A DNA stretch of 64,000 nt from Talinum fruticosum (GCA_021018815.1 JAITYX010000079.1:1240001-1304000); one strand, 5' to 3'; positions 1 through 13,792 are shown, counted from the stretch's first letter. The notes: generated by a model from the sequence alone, not told the origin. Made by a program: numbers and translations.

Positions 1-700
1 CTATATGTAAAACTGAGGTCAAAAGCCAAACCAAAAAAATTCGAGAACGCATCATGCTTTAACTAACACGGAAATTAGAGCACCACCCAAACTATATGTT
101 GATAAATACAAACTCCATTCTAAATGGGCACTAAGAAAATCGCCACATTTGAGCTTAGAAGCAAGGGCAGAACAGTGTCCCATGATCACTCACACTCCGA
201 AGACTCACATTTCTCAGAGACTACGTGTCCAGTAACACTTCACTCTTTCAACCTCCAATTTCGGGCAGAAAGTGAGTTCGTCCAGTGCCTCAACAGCCAA
301 AAAGGCCCTTCTTTTTATTTTTAATTTTTTTCAAAAAGGGGAGCGGGGTGCAGACTTTCTTAAATGATACACCATTGAGCGAAAAGTCCTTTCTGAGGGC
401 CAATTTTGGCTCTGGAAAAGAGCACCAACAAGCATCCTCAACTTCGCTAGTGCTCTGCTCCCCATATGTTTTCTGGTTGTAGTATAGCTATAGTAGCTAA
501 ATCTGGAGCCTTTCAAGTTTCCAAGCTGTAGCACATCAGCTATAATGTTCAGACTCCATGATGAGGATGCTTGATCTTCACATTTGGAACCTTGAAGTTG
601 AACTGCTCAAAAACAAACCAGGATACATTAAAGCAGTCATTTCTGCTGCATCATCACTGCCATCTCAACATCATCAAAATCCACCGCCATGCAGATATGA
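1..700. other. 3' flank of the RS-rich gene
   Basis: No coding region is supported here. The part nearest 700 is probably the 3' untranslated region of the minus-strand gene that ends at 701. Short open frames on both strands have no recognisable composition or motif. The sequence is not obviously repetitive. Confidence 0.5.
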
Positions 701-3700
701 TCATCTACGCCGACGAATGGGTGACCTGGACCTTGACCTCCTTTCCCTGCACGGAAAATTAAAAGATCATTAATGACAATTACCCACCACATAATTATCA
801 GATTCTTCTCTTCTTTTCCCCTCTCTTTTTTGGTTGTTTTTGGGAGTTGAGGGGAGGGGGTTGTTGGTTAGATCAGAATTAGATTACCCATCTAAACTAG
901 CAGCAACAGCGACACCTTAGGACAAGAAGGCTAGAGGGGGATTACAGAGGGAACTTCCCTCCTGAACACCTCTAGTGGTTCAAGCTCATGCTCTGCCAGT
1001 AGGAAGGTAAGTACAAGCTATATAGCACCTTGATTTTCACATGAGTGGTTCTCTTTTCCAACGTTTTTTTCCATTTCCCTTTTGCTTCTCTTCCTCTTTT
1101 CTCCTCCTCTCAAAAAATAACAAACATGCTAAAATATAACATTGCTTAAGCTAAACTAACACATGAAGCATACCTGCTATCGTCAAGAGAAGAGTAAGGA
1201 GAATGCCTGCGCTGAGAATGCTTGCTATGAGGAGACCGCGAAACTTGTCTAGACATAAAACACCCATCATACTAATATAGTGAGTAACAAACTCAAATTC
1301 CAACGTGACAATCAGCCTTATTCACCATGAGACTGGTCAATAGCCAGATATTTTGGCTGACTAACATTAGAAGAAACCACTTTGACAAAATAGTTCACAA
1401 AGGCAGAGAAATACCTTCAAATAAACCTATCCAAATTCATGTAGTCTGAAAGGGAGATTCCCCCCAAAAATGAAAAAAGGCTAAAAAACTCAAGAAAAAG
1501 AGTGACATGTAGGAAGCACAAAACTTGGCAAATAAACGCAGCATGCAATTTTTTAGAGAGAGTTGGTGACAATCACTTCAAAAACTCTTACAATGTGGCA
1601 GATATCGCTAGTTTCTGCGCAGGATACAGCATCTGTTCATATTACCCCCCTCTCCTAAAAATAAGTGAACAAAAAGATGTGTTCATGCGAATCTGAGTGG
1701 ACCGCTAAGTTCCATAAAAGAGCAATGCCCATAAATAAAACTTCACCAAAGGCCTTCTTCCAAATTAAAAGATGAATAAAAAAATCACTTCAGAATTCAG
1801 AAAACATATTTCTCGCCGAAGTGGATAATATTGGAGCAAAACAATCAAATATTACACGTCTAGGTGGGGCTGGTCACATGAAGTCTATGCCTATAAGCTG
1901 TAGCATGTAGAAACAAATTATAAAGGAAACCGTGAAACAAGTTTTAGCCATCATTAACAAGAATGCTCAATATCCCCACAATCCATGTCTGGAGAATGAG
2001 TATCCCAAAGCCTAGATTGGACTAAATTTGTGCGATAAGTGGTGATCTGCATTCCAGGTAACACACCACCTTCTAGCTGCAGTATGCCTAATGCAAAGAG
2101 CCTGAAAGGGATACGAGCTGAAACACCATACATAAAAAAAAAAAAAAAAAAAGGGTCTACGGAAAAGTGGTAAATTTTTGGCAAAGCATATTTGGCATTT
2201 TTAATTGTGTTCAGACTTCAGAGGGAAAAAATACTCAGGTATAGATCCCATTAATCTTGTAGACCCACAGGCAGGGATTTGTCAGATGTCCAATGACATC
2301 CACATAAGCAAAATTCACCATAACCACACCACTGCCACAGCCCCCCCAAAACATTCCATCTCCAGAAACGCCCCTCAAACAATCTGACTGACATCAGCCT
2401 AGAGATGGGGTTTGGATGGTCAGATCTCAGAGTAGGCACCAACAGTTGTTGCCTGTTGGGGGTCAAAGTGGTGACCCTAAACCCAGGAGGTTGACGGAGG
2501 AAGAAAATGGGAAGGGAAGTTGGGAAAATGAGGGAGAAAAAAGAGAAGAGAAGGTCAGGTTTTCAGGTGTGGTTTAAGTGAAAATTTAAAATCCAGAAGA
2601 AATCAGTCGACAAGTACAGAATCAAATAAATAGCCCAAGGGCAACTGAATTAATAAAATAAAAATAATGATGCTGGCAAAAAGTTAGAACACAATAGAGA
2701 AAGAAATGTGCCCAGCCACTCATCCGTGTTGGACTCTTCAACTGAAATACTTCAGTTCAGTTCTGTAAACAGCACATCATTTTTCAGCTTAAGTTTTCAA
2801 AATGAAACACTATAATTTATAAGCTCCATGACAAAGAAGCCTTCATAACTGAATCAGTAAAACAAGCATCAAAGAGAAAGCACGCTTCATAGATATTATA
2901 GCGAATAACAAATACCCTGCCCCTTCAAAGCAAATATGAACCACCACATCCCCTGTCTTGCCAAAGGATTAATAACCTAGACAATAGTCTCTTAACACAT
3001 ATCCAAGTTACTCAAATCAAAGGAATATTGTTTCGCCCGCCCCGTGGGGAGGCAATATGGTGCAGATACTAAAAATGACCAAAAGTGTCTGTACAAACCT
3101 TCGCCTAGACCTGTCAGGTGATGGTGACAAGTCACGTCTTTTTCGTTAGTTTTCCTGCAGAGTATAGCAAGATATGGTAAGTGTTGGGTAAACTGTGTAG
3201 CAAAAACTAGTCAAGAGAAAAAGGGCTGCATCACCGAACCTTCTTGTGTCCTCTGATGCCTCACCACTTGAACCATCAGAAACTACAGGGCTTCCCTTGT
3301 TTTGTTTACTCTTGCGACCAGTCGATGGTGAACGCCTCCTCTTGTGTCTTCTTGAGGACTTATGTCTTGATCTATCATCTTTGTCATCCTTTGTTTTTTC
3401 TCTTCTTCTGTCGGTATCATCTTTGCCACTTGTCTTCTTATCTCTCTCTCTTTCTTTTTGCTATCTTTGCTGTCCCGATGAGGGGACCTTTTCCTTGAAT
3501 CAGAGTCCCTTTTTTCTCCCTATCTTTACCACATTCTTTTGATCTCTCTTTTGCAATATTATGATCCTCTTGCTTATCTTTTTTTATGCCTTTCATCTCG
3601 TTTATGACGACTCTCTACCTTCTCATCCTCCCTTTCCTCACTGTTCCCTAATTCTTTAGTCATGTGATTCATGTCCCTTCCAGATGTTTCCCTTTTATTT

Positions 3701-6700
3701 TCATGCTTGTCATGTCTTCTGGCATCTCTTTCATGAGAATCATCTTCATTTGACTTTCTTGAATTATGTCTCGCTGCAGGAATATCAACATCACTGATCG
3801 TTGCTTTTTCAATACTATCGACTGATTTAGCAGTATCAGATTTGACTAGAGATGGTATATAATCACTTTTTTCACCCAAAGAGCCAGCGATTCTAGAATG
3901 GGGCTGGTGAACTCCATTATTATCCAAACCCTGGGCATCCATCTTATGATCATTCAACTTAAATGCCGAAGCAATATGGCCATCGCCAGACACTAAGGGA
4001 CTTTTGTTTCCATGATCACCTTCTGTAGGAACCAGACTTCTGCTATGCTTTTCAGCTTCTAACAGTGGCTGACCATTCTCACCAGCACCATGAGATGCAT
4101 CGTTCTTAGCTTTTGGCACAGTTGAAATCAGGTTGTCATCGTCGTCATCATCATCAGAGGCATAATTTGCAAGACCCAAAAGATTCCCAGGTGATCCAGA
4201 ACTAGATTCTGCACTAGCATTTTCAGACACAGATTCTTTTCCTTTAATTGAAACAAGAACCTTTGCAGAAGCCTTAGGAACTGGAACAGACGTAGGAGGA
4301 GGTGATAACTTCTGATTTGGCACACTATTGTCAGGGCCTGGCATAACTACTAAAAATGAGCAATGCAAAATGTCAGATAAATAACAAAAAGGACCAGCCA
4401 CTAAAGAAATACATAAACATCGTAAAAGGCTACCATCAGAAGTATTATTATCTTCATTAAGCACTTTTGTTGCGATTTCATCAAAAAGCTCATCAGTAAC
4501 CTATAAAAACAAACAAAGAATTAATAACACTTCAATACATAAAAATTGAAGGGTCACTTCCAAGCTGCCTTATCGACCTTCAAAAGAACTTCGGTCAAGA
4601 CACGTTTTATTTCCTGATTGATGACAGCAATTCTCTGCGCTTCTTCGTAGTCCTGAAGGAAATGTTTGGCAATCCACCAGTTCAAATTAGGTCACCATGA
4701 TGCTTCAGACTTAAAACATCCAAAACAAAACAAACAAAAATCAGATACCCCATCATCTTCTTCTTCTTCAGTTGACTTGGATGAATCCATGCTTTTGCTA
4801 TCTGCTGGGTCAACCTTTCCCGCTGACTTATCAAGTGGTTCATCTTCAATAGATTGAGTTCCGTCTTTATAATTCTCTGACACGGAACTTGTAATAGTAG
4901 TCTTATTCTTGATTATTTCCTCTCTCAACCAGTTAGGCACTGCAGCCTGTCAATAATCCAAACAGCCGAGGTGAGTCAATAATAGAATCAAGCCACAAAA
5001 ATATCAGTCTTCTAGAATCAAGCCACAAAATATCAGTCTTCAAAACAAAGACCTTCTTTGGACGTTCAGAACTTAAGGAAGTCCCATATGCATCCACGGG
5101 GAAAGCTGCAGGAGGTTGAAGAGTCGTTCCTCCACCCAAACCAACAGGTCCAGCAATAGAAGGAACTGCTGACTGGAAGCTTGCACTCCTCTCAAACATT
5201 GGTGCAGCAGGTTGCGCAGGAAAAGGAGGTACACCAATAGATGAATCATCCTACAAGCCAGCTGAAATTTAGCATGTCTATATATGTATTTGAGGAACAT
5301 GGATGGGAGTTCAATTATAAAAGCCAAAACAAAGACCTGTGGTGCTAAAGGAAATGCAGGTGTAATCGGTGGATATGAACCCCCTGGTGCAGCTGGAGCT
5401 GTCCAAGTATGCAAGGAAGACATAGCACCACCACCTGTTCCTTTAACAGATCCCGATGAATCAGGATAGCTTGATCTCATCTTCAGATCGTTTTCATGAC
5501 TGAGTCTTGGTGCAAATTCAAGAGGCTGATCCATGGGATCAAGTGAGTGATTGCCATATGGAAACAGAGCCTGCTGGACTCTACCATTCGTAGCCAGTGA
5601 ATGACCATGTTGCCGGCCTTCAAAGTTCTCTTGATTGCCTGCCACACAATAGAGAATCAACAGACCACTAAAAATAGCAGGCAAAAAAGAATAGTTCAAA
5701 TTGCCCACAGAAGTCCAGATCTATCCAATATCATGCACTAATGGTAGCCACACTGCCAAGACAAGTGCGCTCACCATCTCCACACAAAACCTTCAGTTTG
5801 GTAATGGTCTCAACTTCTAAATAGTGTGCTCACTTTACATTTCCGTCAAACAACCAATAAGTGATTAGCAATAGCAAAGTCTTAACTCAATAACTTAACG
5901 TATAATTGTTCATGTGAAGATTTCACATGCACTCGTAACTCCAAGTGAAACATTACCTGGAACAGAAGGATAACTAGAAGGTACCTCCTGCTGATGAACA
6001 GAAGAACTTGATGAGCCTTGGTGATGAGGAAATGCAGCACTGCTATCTCCTCCAGGAGCTGCATCCTTCATGGTGAATGAGAAATGACTATCTGGAGCAT
6101 ACGAGCCAATTGGTGCAGGCTCATGTTGATGAGCCAGGGGTGGCCTACTCAAGGGAGCTACTGCTGGCTGATAATTCTGGAAACCAGCAGGAACAGATGA
6201 ATGTTGAATATCTTGATAATGGGATTCAGCAGGCTGTGAATACTGGTTTGGATAGTGAGACCGTTCGTCTTGTTGTGCCATCGGTGTGAACAGTGACTGT
6301 GGGTGCTGATTTTCCATTGCAGATCTAGCAGATGCCCAAGCCCTTGCCCGCGCTGCCCAATCTTCTTCATTGCTATGGCCTGTTCCAAACAAATGTCAAG
6401 ATGAATCATCAATTTTCCCCCTTTTTTCATTATTTGGAAGAGGATGAAAGAAAGCCCCCAAAACCAAGTTGCAAAAGACAATAATGCAAGATGTGCAAAG
6501 CTGCTGCTCTATCCCTAAAGCTCACCCAAAGAACCCAAACTTAAAATGCAGCTGCAATAAAATGGCCATGGAATAGGCAGGTATTAGTATTGATGTAATA
6601 TGGTGGAGTAAAGCTTCTTATGATGGAAATACTATTCAACAGTGAAAAATCATCTTCAACTGAACATAAGAGATGAGCAGGCCTTTAAAAATCATAACCA

Positions 6701-8709
6701 GAGAAGAAAAAATTTTCCAAGCATTTACTTCTTGCTAGGCAGTAGGCATCACATAGAATTGTGACTAACCAGGATACTCCCAATCCCAAGCCGGTTGATG
6801 GTTCCAATTTGCATTTCCCCAATCCTGCACGAGTAAAATAAGTAAGGGCCACCATGCACACATAGTAAATACAAATTCGCAAGTAGATTTAAAAAAGCTG
6901 AAGTCAAATCTTAAACACAATTTCAAAATTCTTGTCAAAATTTCCAACAGCAATGTGGATACTATTAATCATAAGCCAACAGAATCATAACCAAACCAGA
7001 ACAAAGAACACCATTTCCCTAAAGCCCTGCCATATCAATCTCTAAAGACATTAGTAGACTCCATTAGAGATGATCATTACATAAACATACTTAGCACCTT
7101 ACACTTGTATTAGACCAAAGGTGGTAAAAATCAATTAACCATAACAAAACAATGTAGCATAAATGCGAACAACTAAACTGAAGCTAAATACTCCATTTCA
7201 ACCAGAAAATTTTCATATCATAGAACAGGCAAAAAAATATTAGGGAAAATTAAGTATTACAAACAGACTAAGGACCAAAAACAGGGCCGGGGGGAGAACA
7301 TTTTGTCTTTTGTAGTTGCATCAATGTACACAAGCAACAGGAAGCAAAATATCAATTGTTTGCTGTTGTTTCCAACATCTATCTGTTTAGAGGAAATTAT
7401 ATGGCCAATCAACCACAAAAAACATGGCTATTGGGCTGTACCTTTTTTTTTTTGGAGGGGGAGGGGGTTGAGAGTGAGGAACAGGGACAAATCTTCTGGA
7501 AACATTAAACTAGAAGTGTGTAAGCCAGACATCCGGGAGCACACAATTTCTCTTGTCGATTGCATAACCTTGGACATCAGGCCAGAACATCAATGTAGCA
7601 CCAAAATACCATCTCGATCTTTCCTTGCACCTATACTTAAAGAAGCAAGGGGCTACATGGTGCAGACTGTTCACCCTTAAGTATTATACAATTTATACCC
7701 AATTAGTGGCTAATGTCAGGATTCAACCGTGGAAATAGGAAATCAAGGCAGACCCATGATCAGAATCTAGTAAAAGCTGATGTCACTAAGCATCTTTTCT
7801 CGAGTTACTCCGCGATTACTCCCTAAAACATACACTTGAAAATCAGATCAGGAATCAAGAGACGGAACTTGATAAACAGGCAGTCAGCTGAGAAACAAGA
7901 ATGCAACATCATTGTCGTATCCCTAGCTCTCGGAAAGAAAATCAGACTACCACGAAACTACTAAACAGGAATTTACATTTTCACATAGCATCACACTTCT
8001 CATAATCCATGTTCACTAAAATGTTTATTAACAGAGGCATAACGAGAGGAAGATTTCAAAGCAAACCGCTATACTACATTCAAAATGCCGGAAATCCAAC
8101 ATTTCATAAGCTACACCGAGAGGGTAGTTAAGATGTTCCAATTAGAATAAACAAGTAAAGCTCCATTTCAGTATTCAACGAGTGAAACTTCAAACGAGAG
8201 GCAAAATTCCCTCTTTTCCAAGATCACATTTATCTCCAAAGAATAACACTTAAAATTGAACAGGAAAAACCCTAAAACCCAAATATAAGAAACAACCAAA
8301 GCAAACCCCTCCCCCGCCCCCCAAAAAAAAAAAAAAACAAACGAGCAGAGACGATGAAAGGGAGAGAAAATATATCACCTGATTGTGCTGAGGGTAAGGG
8401 TGGGTGGGGGAGGGGGAGGGGAGGGGGAGGGAGAGGATAGGGTTGTTGTTGCGCAGGATAAGGAGCGTTAGGGTGCGCAGCGTAAGGAGGAGGGGGTGGA
8501 GGTGGAGCCCACTGGTTCTGTTGAGGCGGTGGTGGTTGTGGAGGAGGGGAGAGGGGGAGTGAGAAGGGTGGTAGTGGAACTGGCCGGAGAACCATGAGCC
8601 CGACGGCGGTGGGTGGTGAGGAATATGAGGATCCCCCGCCATCGAAGCCGTAGGAGGAGGCGGTGGTGGGGGGCCTCATGTAATGATGCGGCGGTTGATA
8701 AGAGTCCAT
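701..8709 (-). CDS. Pro/Gln-rich protein with RS/KDR-rich C-terminus, 12 exons, function unknown
   Basis: I do not recognise a named family. Exons in transcript order: 8709-8379, 6824-6770, 6379-5957, 5638-5337, 5250-5053, 4946-4749, 4652-4578, 4500-4434, 4349-3240, 3154-3099, 1248-1174 and 746-701, about 980 codons. The N-terminus (MDSYQPPHHYMRPP) is proline-rich, then come a Trp-rich stretch (DWGNANWNHQPAWDWEYP), EEDWAARARAWASARSAMEN, low-complexity Pro/Gln/Ser, a short helical segment (EEAQRIAVINQEIKRVL), an acidic Asp run near 4140-4160, and a basic Lys/Arg/Asp/Ser tail ending RRSRSRSPIRRRR. The RS-like tail suggests a nuclear, splicing-associated protein; this is inference. Exons 2-8 join in phase. 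Exons 1, 9 and 10 need small frame corrections: T run 3579-3585, T run 3510-3515, near 3143-3150, and C-rich tracts of exon 1. The apparent stop at 3574-3576 is therefore probably artificial, because RS-type coding continues beyond it to a good donor at 3239/3240. Confidence 0.72.
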
Positions 8710-10641
8710 CTATCTCTCACTCTCGGCGGCGGCGGCTGTTGCTGCAAGGTTATTCTGGGTTTGATATTTGGGGGGAATGAGGCGGCACGAAGGGGGCCGG
8801 GAAGAGGGGAGTCTCCTTGATTTTCCTTTTTCGTCTTTTCCCTTTGTTCTTGATCGAGGAAATAGCAATTCTATCGATGATGATATTCAATTTAGTTTCG
8901 ATTTGAATTATCCTCAAATTAAGTTAATAAGATTACCATTCTATCAAAAAAATTAATAAGATATGTTATTGTTTGTTTAGGTTATCGCAAAATTATTCAA
9001 TTTTTATTGCATAATCAAAAAAAAAAAAAAATGATATGTTTTGAATCGAGTGAATTTTGATTTTTAATTAATTTGAGTTAACGCAACGAACTAATATATT
9101 AGTGTTCGATAACGTAATATTTCAACTAGTGTTTATAATAGCTCATAAAGTTTTAAATAATATTTTTGAAAAACTTAAAATATTAACTTTTCACATTTAA
9201 AAATTGTGTTTCATTTTTTTTACAATATTTAGCAAATTATTTTTATCCTATTATGTCAATTCACGATAATTAATTAACCTAACCATTAAATTTATTGAAT
9301 ACATTTATTTAACCACTCAATTAAACAGTTAAAACTTAACAGATTATTAACTTCCTAAATAGTTATCCGCTACTCAAATAACTCATTTTCTTGAACATGA
9401 CATTAGTTGTTTTATGTGACAAATTAGAGATAGATTTGAATAAAAAAGTTTAAAAAAACCTTATTTGATATAAAAAATAATTACATATAGCCTTTATTTT
9501 TGGTAAAACAATAAACCGTAGTTGTATCAGGAATCATCCCAAGAATATTGTTAAAAAATATACTTTTTAAATAATGAAGCATGTATAACTAGCTTTGTGA
9601 TCAAAAAATAAAAAACTATCCTTGTAGAGGATCTCACCGAAGGTACTTATATATAATTATTTGTTTGTTTTATTTTACAAATAAAAAGTTAATGATGAAT
9701 GTTATATGTAACTCACATTTACGTATATAATTATAATTTTTATATTTTTAACAGTTAAATTAACACATACAAATTATGGAAGTACATTGTGTACAAATTT
9801 TGAACTTTATATATCTCCAAGCAAAATAAAATGTGTTATGACATTTTTTCTCCCTATGATAATTTTTTAAGAGCTTGTGGTATTTATCCACACTTTCATT
9901 ATGTATCTGCAGCCTTTTTATAACCAAATTTATTCCTTGCATATAGGCTTCAAATACTAGGCGGTGGGGTGAAACCAGGTAATCAAGAAAAATATGATTA
10001 TGAACATCATTCCACTGTTTAAATACTTAGTAATTGTGTTTAAAATATGAATATATTGATTGGATGAAAGGGTTATCACCAATCACATCACGAGGACCTG
10101 GTTAAGCAGTACATTATAATGTGCGAAAATTTTCCGTTAAAATAATAAAGTATTAACCGCTACAATTATCTCTTGAAATGTAACAATTTTTTTCTTTTTT
10201 TGGTTCATGAATTGTAAAAAAAAAAATACAAATAAAAAAAGAAAATTAAAATCAAGACTTCAATAATCAATACTACAACTTTAACCACAATGAATAAAAA
10301 ACTTCTAAAAATAAGAACTAGTTCGCTTCATAAATCAGTCTACTTCAAATTAAATCAATTAATGAAAATTATAATACATTTTTTTGGATCGGTAAGGTGA
10401 TTCACTTATTTGGACTCCTATTTCGAGAAGCCCAAAGAATTGTGATTGAGTCGGGAGACTATGTTAATTACAAATTATATATACACAATAAATAAGGAAT
10501 TTATACCCCTAATTTGAACCTACGAAAGAGTGGAAGATAAGGTCGAGTAACCACAACTCGACGTAAAAGTTACAATACATGACATTATAATCAATAGTTT
10601 TTTTATCAATCAAATACTTGGTAATTAGGCTTGAGACGTAT

Positions 10642-10675
10642 TGGGCCAAGAGAAATTAACTGTATGCCCAGCCCA
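10642..10675 (+). promoter_or_regulatory. Site II-like TGGGCC/GCCCA elements upstream of RPL27a
   Basis: TGGGCC lies at 10642-10647, and two GCCCA cores on the opposite orientation lie at 10666-10670 and 10671-10675, about 170-200 bp before the start codon. TGGGCY site II elements bound by TCP factors are common in plant ribosomal protein promoters. The motif is seen; its activity is inferred. Confidence 0.55.
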
Positions 10676-10771
10676 CAAAAAAGTCCATAATGAAATTCAG
10701 AGGGACAAAATCGTCAAAAGGAAACCCCTATCCCTAACCCCATTTTCCGCCTTCTCACTTTAAAACCCGAG

Positions 10772-10832
10772 AAACCCTAACCAACGCAGCGCCTCCTCAT
10801 TCCCCGAGAGAGCGAGCGAGAGAGAAACCCTA
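10772..10832 (+). promoter_or_regulatory. Telo-box motifs in the RPL27a leader
   Basis: AAACCCTAA is at 10772-10780 and AAACCCTA at 10825-10832, with related CCCTAACCCC just upstream at about 10731-10740. Telo-boxes together with site II motifs are the classic signature of plant translation-machinery genes and support the gene call downstream. Confidence 0.6.
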
Positions 10833-10844
10833 GGACAGAGAAAA

Positions 10845-11288
10845 ATGACGACTAGGTTCAAGAAGAACAGGAAGAAGAGAGGGCATGTGAGCGCCGGACA
10901 TGGGCGTATCGGGAAGCACCGTAAGCATCCCGGAGGTCGCGGTAACGCCGGAGGTATGCACCACCACCGTATCCTCTTCGACAAGTACCATCCTGGGTAC
11001 TTCGGAAAGGTCGGTATGAGGTACTTCCACAAGCTCCGGAACAAGTTTTACTGCCCCATTGTCAACGTCGACAAGATCTGGTCCATGGTTCCCCAGGATG
11101 TGAAGGAGAAGGCCGCCAAGGAAGGAAAAGCCCCCTTGATCGATGTCTCTCAGTTTGGGTACTTTAAGGTTTTGGGCAAGGGCGTTCTCCCCGAGAACCA
11201 GCCCGTCGTTGTCAAGGCCAAGCTCGTTAGCAAGACCGCTGAGAAGAAGATCAAGGAGAATGGCGGCGCCGTGGTTCTCACCGCTTAG
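10845..11288 (+). CDS. RPL27A: 60S ribosomal protein L27a (uL15), intronless
   Basis: This is a complete 147-residue frame with the typical length of plant L27a. It begins [20 protein letters not shown], then the His/Gly/Arg-rich [22 protein letters not shown] segment of the uL15 N-terminus, the central [19 protein letters not shown], and a C-terminal Lys-rich globular part ending GGAVVLTA. The protein binds rRNA in the cytosolic large subunit. The start codon sits in a good context (aaaaATGac) after a leader rich in telo-box repeats. The gene has no intron and no frame problem, although it includes runs of five C. The codon third positions are GC-rich compared with the flanks, as expected for a highly expressed gene. 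Confidence 0.97.
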   Translation: MTTRFKKNRKKRGHVSAGHGRIGKHRKHPGGRGNAGGMHHHRILFDKYHPGYFGKVGMRYFHKLRNKFYCPIVNVDKIWSMVPQDVKEKAAKEGKAPLIDVSQFGYFKVLGKGVLPENQPVVVKAKLVSKTAEKKIKENGGAVVLTA

Positions 11289-13792
11289 GTTTTGTTCTTG
11301 TCGAGTTTGATTATTGTTGTTAGTTCGTTTTAGGTTTCGTAAAAACTTCTCTGGAGGTCTATTTTTGAGATATCTGTTTTGGGTTTTTGTTTTATGATAT
11401 GATATGCTCATATTATGGATTATTAAGTTTTGTTCATCACTCTTTAATGGTGAGACTTTATACTTCTTATCATGCGTTCTTTTACTTATATTTGAGAGTT
11501 CTGGGTCACAGTTGATATGAATTTTGCTCAGCATTCATGATAATTTCCCAGTAATGTCATTTGACTGATGATTTTTTACATTTTGATGGAGTCTGTTCAT
11601 CATTTTGTTTGGTTAACATTGCTGTTTGTGTTGTGATTGACTAGGCATAGTTTGGTTATACTTTATGGTTTTAGTTTTATTAATATCCCATGTATAGATA
11701 GTTGGTTTTCTTTGGCTGGCATTTGAGGATTTTCTGCGTTCAGATAGCTGTTTAGGTTGTATCGAGATTGCATTTTGTTGGGAGTTTGGTTTGAGAGTTG
11801 TTTGAAAGTTCGATGTTATTGACCATTATATTGACTTATTACCATTATATTGTCATGGTCGAGCTTGTTGATGGAAATGTATGTTCTGGCTGCATTTTGA
11901 TTGTTTGATTAGTTATGGTTACTGGCTGTTTGTTTGAGGTGAATTTGGGTTTGTTCCAATGGCTGCTTTGTGTGGGTGCGACAAGTTCCAAGATCAGTTG
12001 GTGCCTTGTGTTTTCGAGCATATGTCTCTTGGTTGAGTCAAAATGGAGTTTATTGTACTTTGTGGTTTTGATGGTGGATCTCTTTCTGTGAGCAATTGGG
12101 TGTGTTGCCCCTGCAGTTTGTATATGGATTGAGTCAAGTGGGCTCACATTTTCCCTTTCTTAGCCTTATTTGGTTTTGAAGACATGTCAACACACAGTTC
12201 ATATAGGACTAGCAGTTTCAGGGCTGAATCATCCCTTTGGAGTGAAGAGTAGGAGCTCTTCATCAGTTGTGCACCGGAGCCTGGCTAACTGGTCTTGTAG
12301 GCTGTTACAGGAATGTTTCCTTACAGTAGGTTGTATTAAGCTCTTTTGTGGAGATTATTTGGGTAGAGAGGTGAATGGTAGGGGAGAGGTAGTTGACAGG
12401 AGTATGATGACCTACCCATGTTTGGAAAAGTAAATTAGTAAAAATGATAGTAAAATGTTCTAATTTGACAAATAGTTTACTCCTGTTTTGATCCCGAACT
12501 TAAGAAAGGTAGGAGTTGGAATTATTCTGGTAGCTTTCCTTATATTACTCTTACTGCCTTCCTCAGTAGACATATGTATTACAGATTTAGACAGATTCAA
12601 ATGTAGGCAGTTTTGTCACTGCAAACATTTCTACTAGGAGTCTGAAACAGATTTCTCTTTGAAGAGCACGAAACAGAAACATTGCAGACATACAATTTAT
12701 TATTACTAGGATCACTAAAGTTTGGACTCGATCTTTTCTACAGGACCATGTAATAACCGTTAAGATTCACAAGATTAACGGGTTCAATTTGGTTTACATC
12801 AATGTATATGATGAGTTAATTTAAACTCATATTGTCTCCTTAAATTTGCAGTTGAGGATCTAAACTAATCCAGCCGAGTTCGAATAAATTTGTAACTAGC
12901 TGAGTCAGAGCTTCAAAGCGCAACCCATCATCAATTGATCACCGCCTCTGATAACCGAATAATGAGTTCAACGAGCTACTGCTGCTCCCAGACTTTCATT
13001 ACCTTTCCATGATCATCACTTTGCTTATTTTGCCTTCAAATTTGCCCACATATAATTCAAATACAACACGCTTTCATAAAAGATTAATTACATATATTTT
13101 TTTGTTTGTGAAAGAGGCTCAAAACCTATAAGGGTTTTAAACCCACGTCTTTGGTAACAACTTGCATAAACTTTATTTGTTCGGTTAATTAACACTCACA
13201 TCATGAGCTATGGCGAGGGCAGCCAATTGGCTTAATGTGGAGTCATTTATAACTTCTACTCCTTGAATGGTCAATCCTTGTCATATGCCCTAAAATGAAT
13301 AGAACTATCCTCGATTTAAAGAAAAAGGAAAAAAAGAAAAATAAACACCTAAATAAATACTAATAGTATCAAAATTGACAATATGAGAAACGAAGTAAAA
13401 TTCTTTTATCTTTTATAAATTTAAACTTCTAAGTGTCCCATTATTATATTTAGTTTATAAATTTTTATTTTTTAATTTAATTATTTATTAATATATGTCT
13501 GATAATTAGGTATACCAGATGAGTTGCAAAACGGAAGGCCACTTCCCTCGTTATCCTTGTTCCCAGTGGCTGGCCCACTTACACTTAAAATCCTCCTTTA
13601 TATCTTTCTGCAAAAATCCCTGTTCTGATAGCAGGCACCATTCTGCGTCAATTCAAGAGAGAGAAAGAGGGAGGGGCTCCGGTGGCGGAGTAAGAGGGAG
13701 GACAGAGAGAGAGAGAGAGAGAACTACTGTATGTCAGTTGTGGAGTGCAGCGATCACAATTGCTTCGACGGTGAGTTCGCTTATCCTCTCCA
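11289..13792. other. RPL27a 3' flank, spacer and amine oxidase 5' leader
   Basis: From 11289 to about 11500 this is T-rich sequence typical of a plant 3' untranslated region. From there to about 13500 I see no gene; an open frame at 12170-12433 has no recognisable product. From about 13630 a GA-rich leader with a (GA)n tract at 13705-13722 precedes the amine oxidase start. Confidence 0.5.

Larger units (their letters stand above)
8710..10844. other. AT-rich divergent spacer between the RS-rich gene and RPL27a
   Basis: This stretch holds the 5' flank of the minus-strand gene (8710 to about 8900), about 1.7 kb of AT-rich sequence with no supported gene, and the ribosomal protein promoter and leader from about 10620. 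Short open frames here have no coding character. Confidence 0.6.

Noticed and set aside
12170..12433. 87-codon open frame downstream of RPL27a
   Set aside because: No recognisable domain, no good start context and no supporting splice sites; probably chance.
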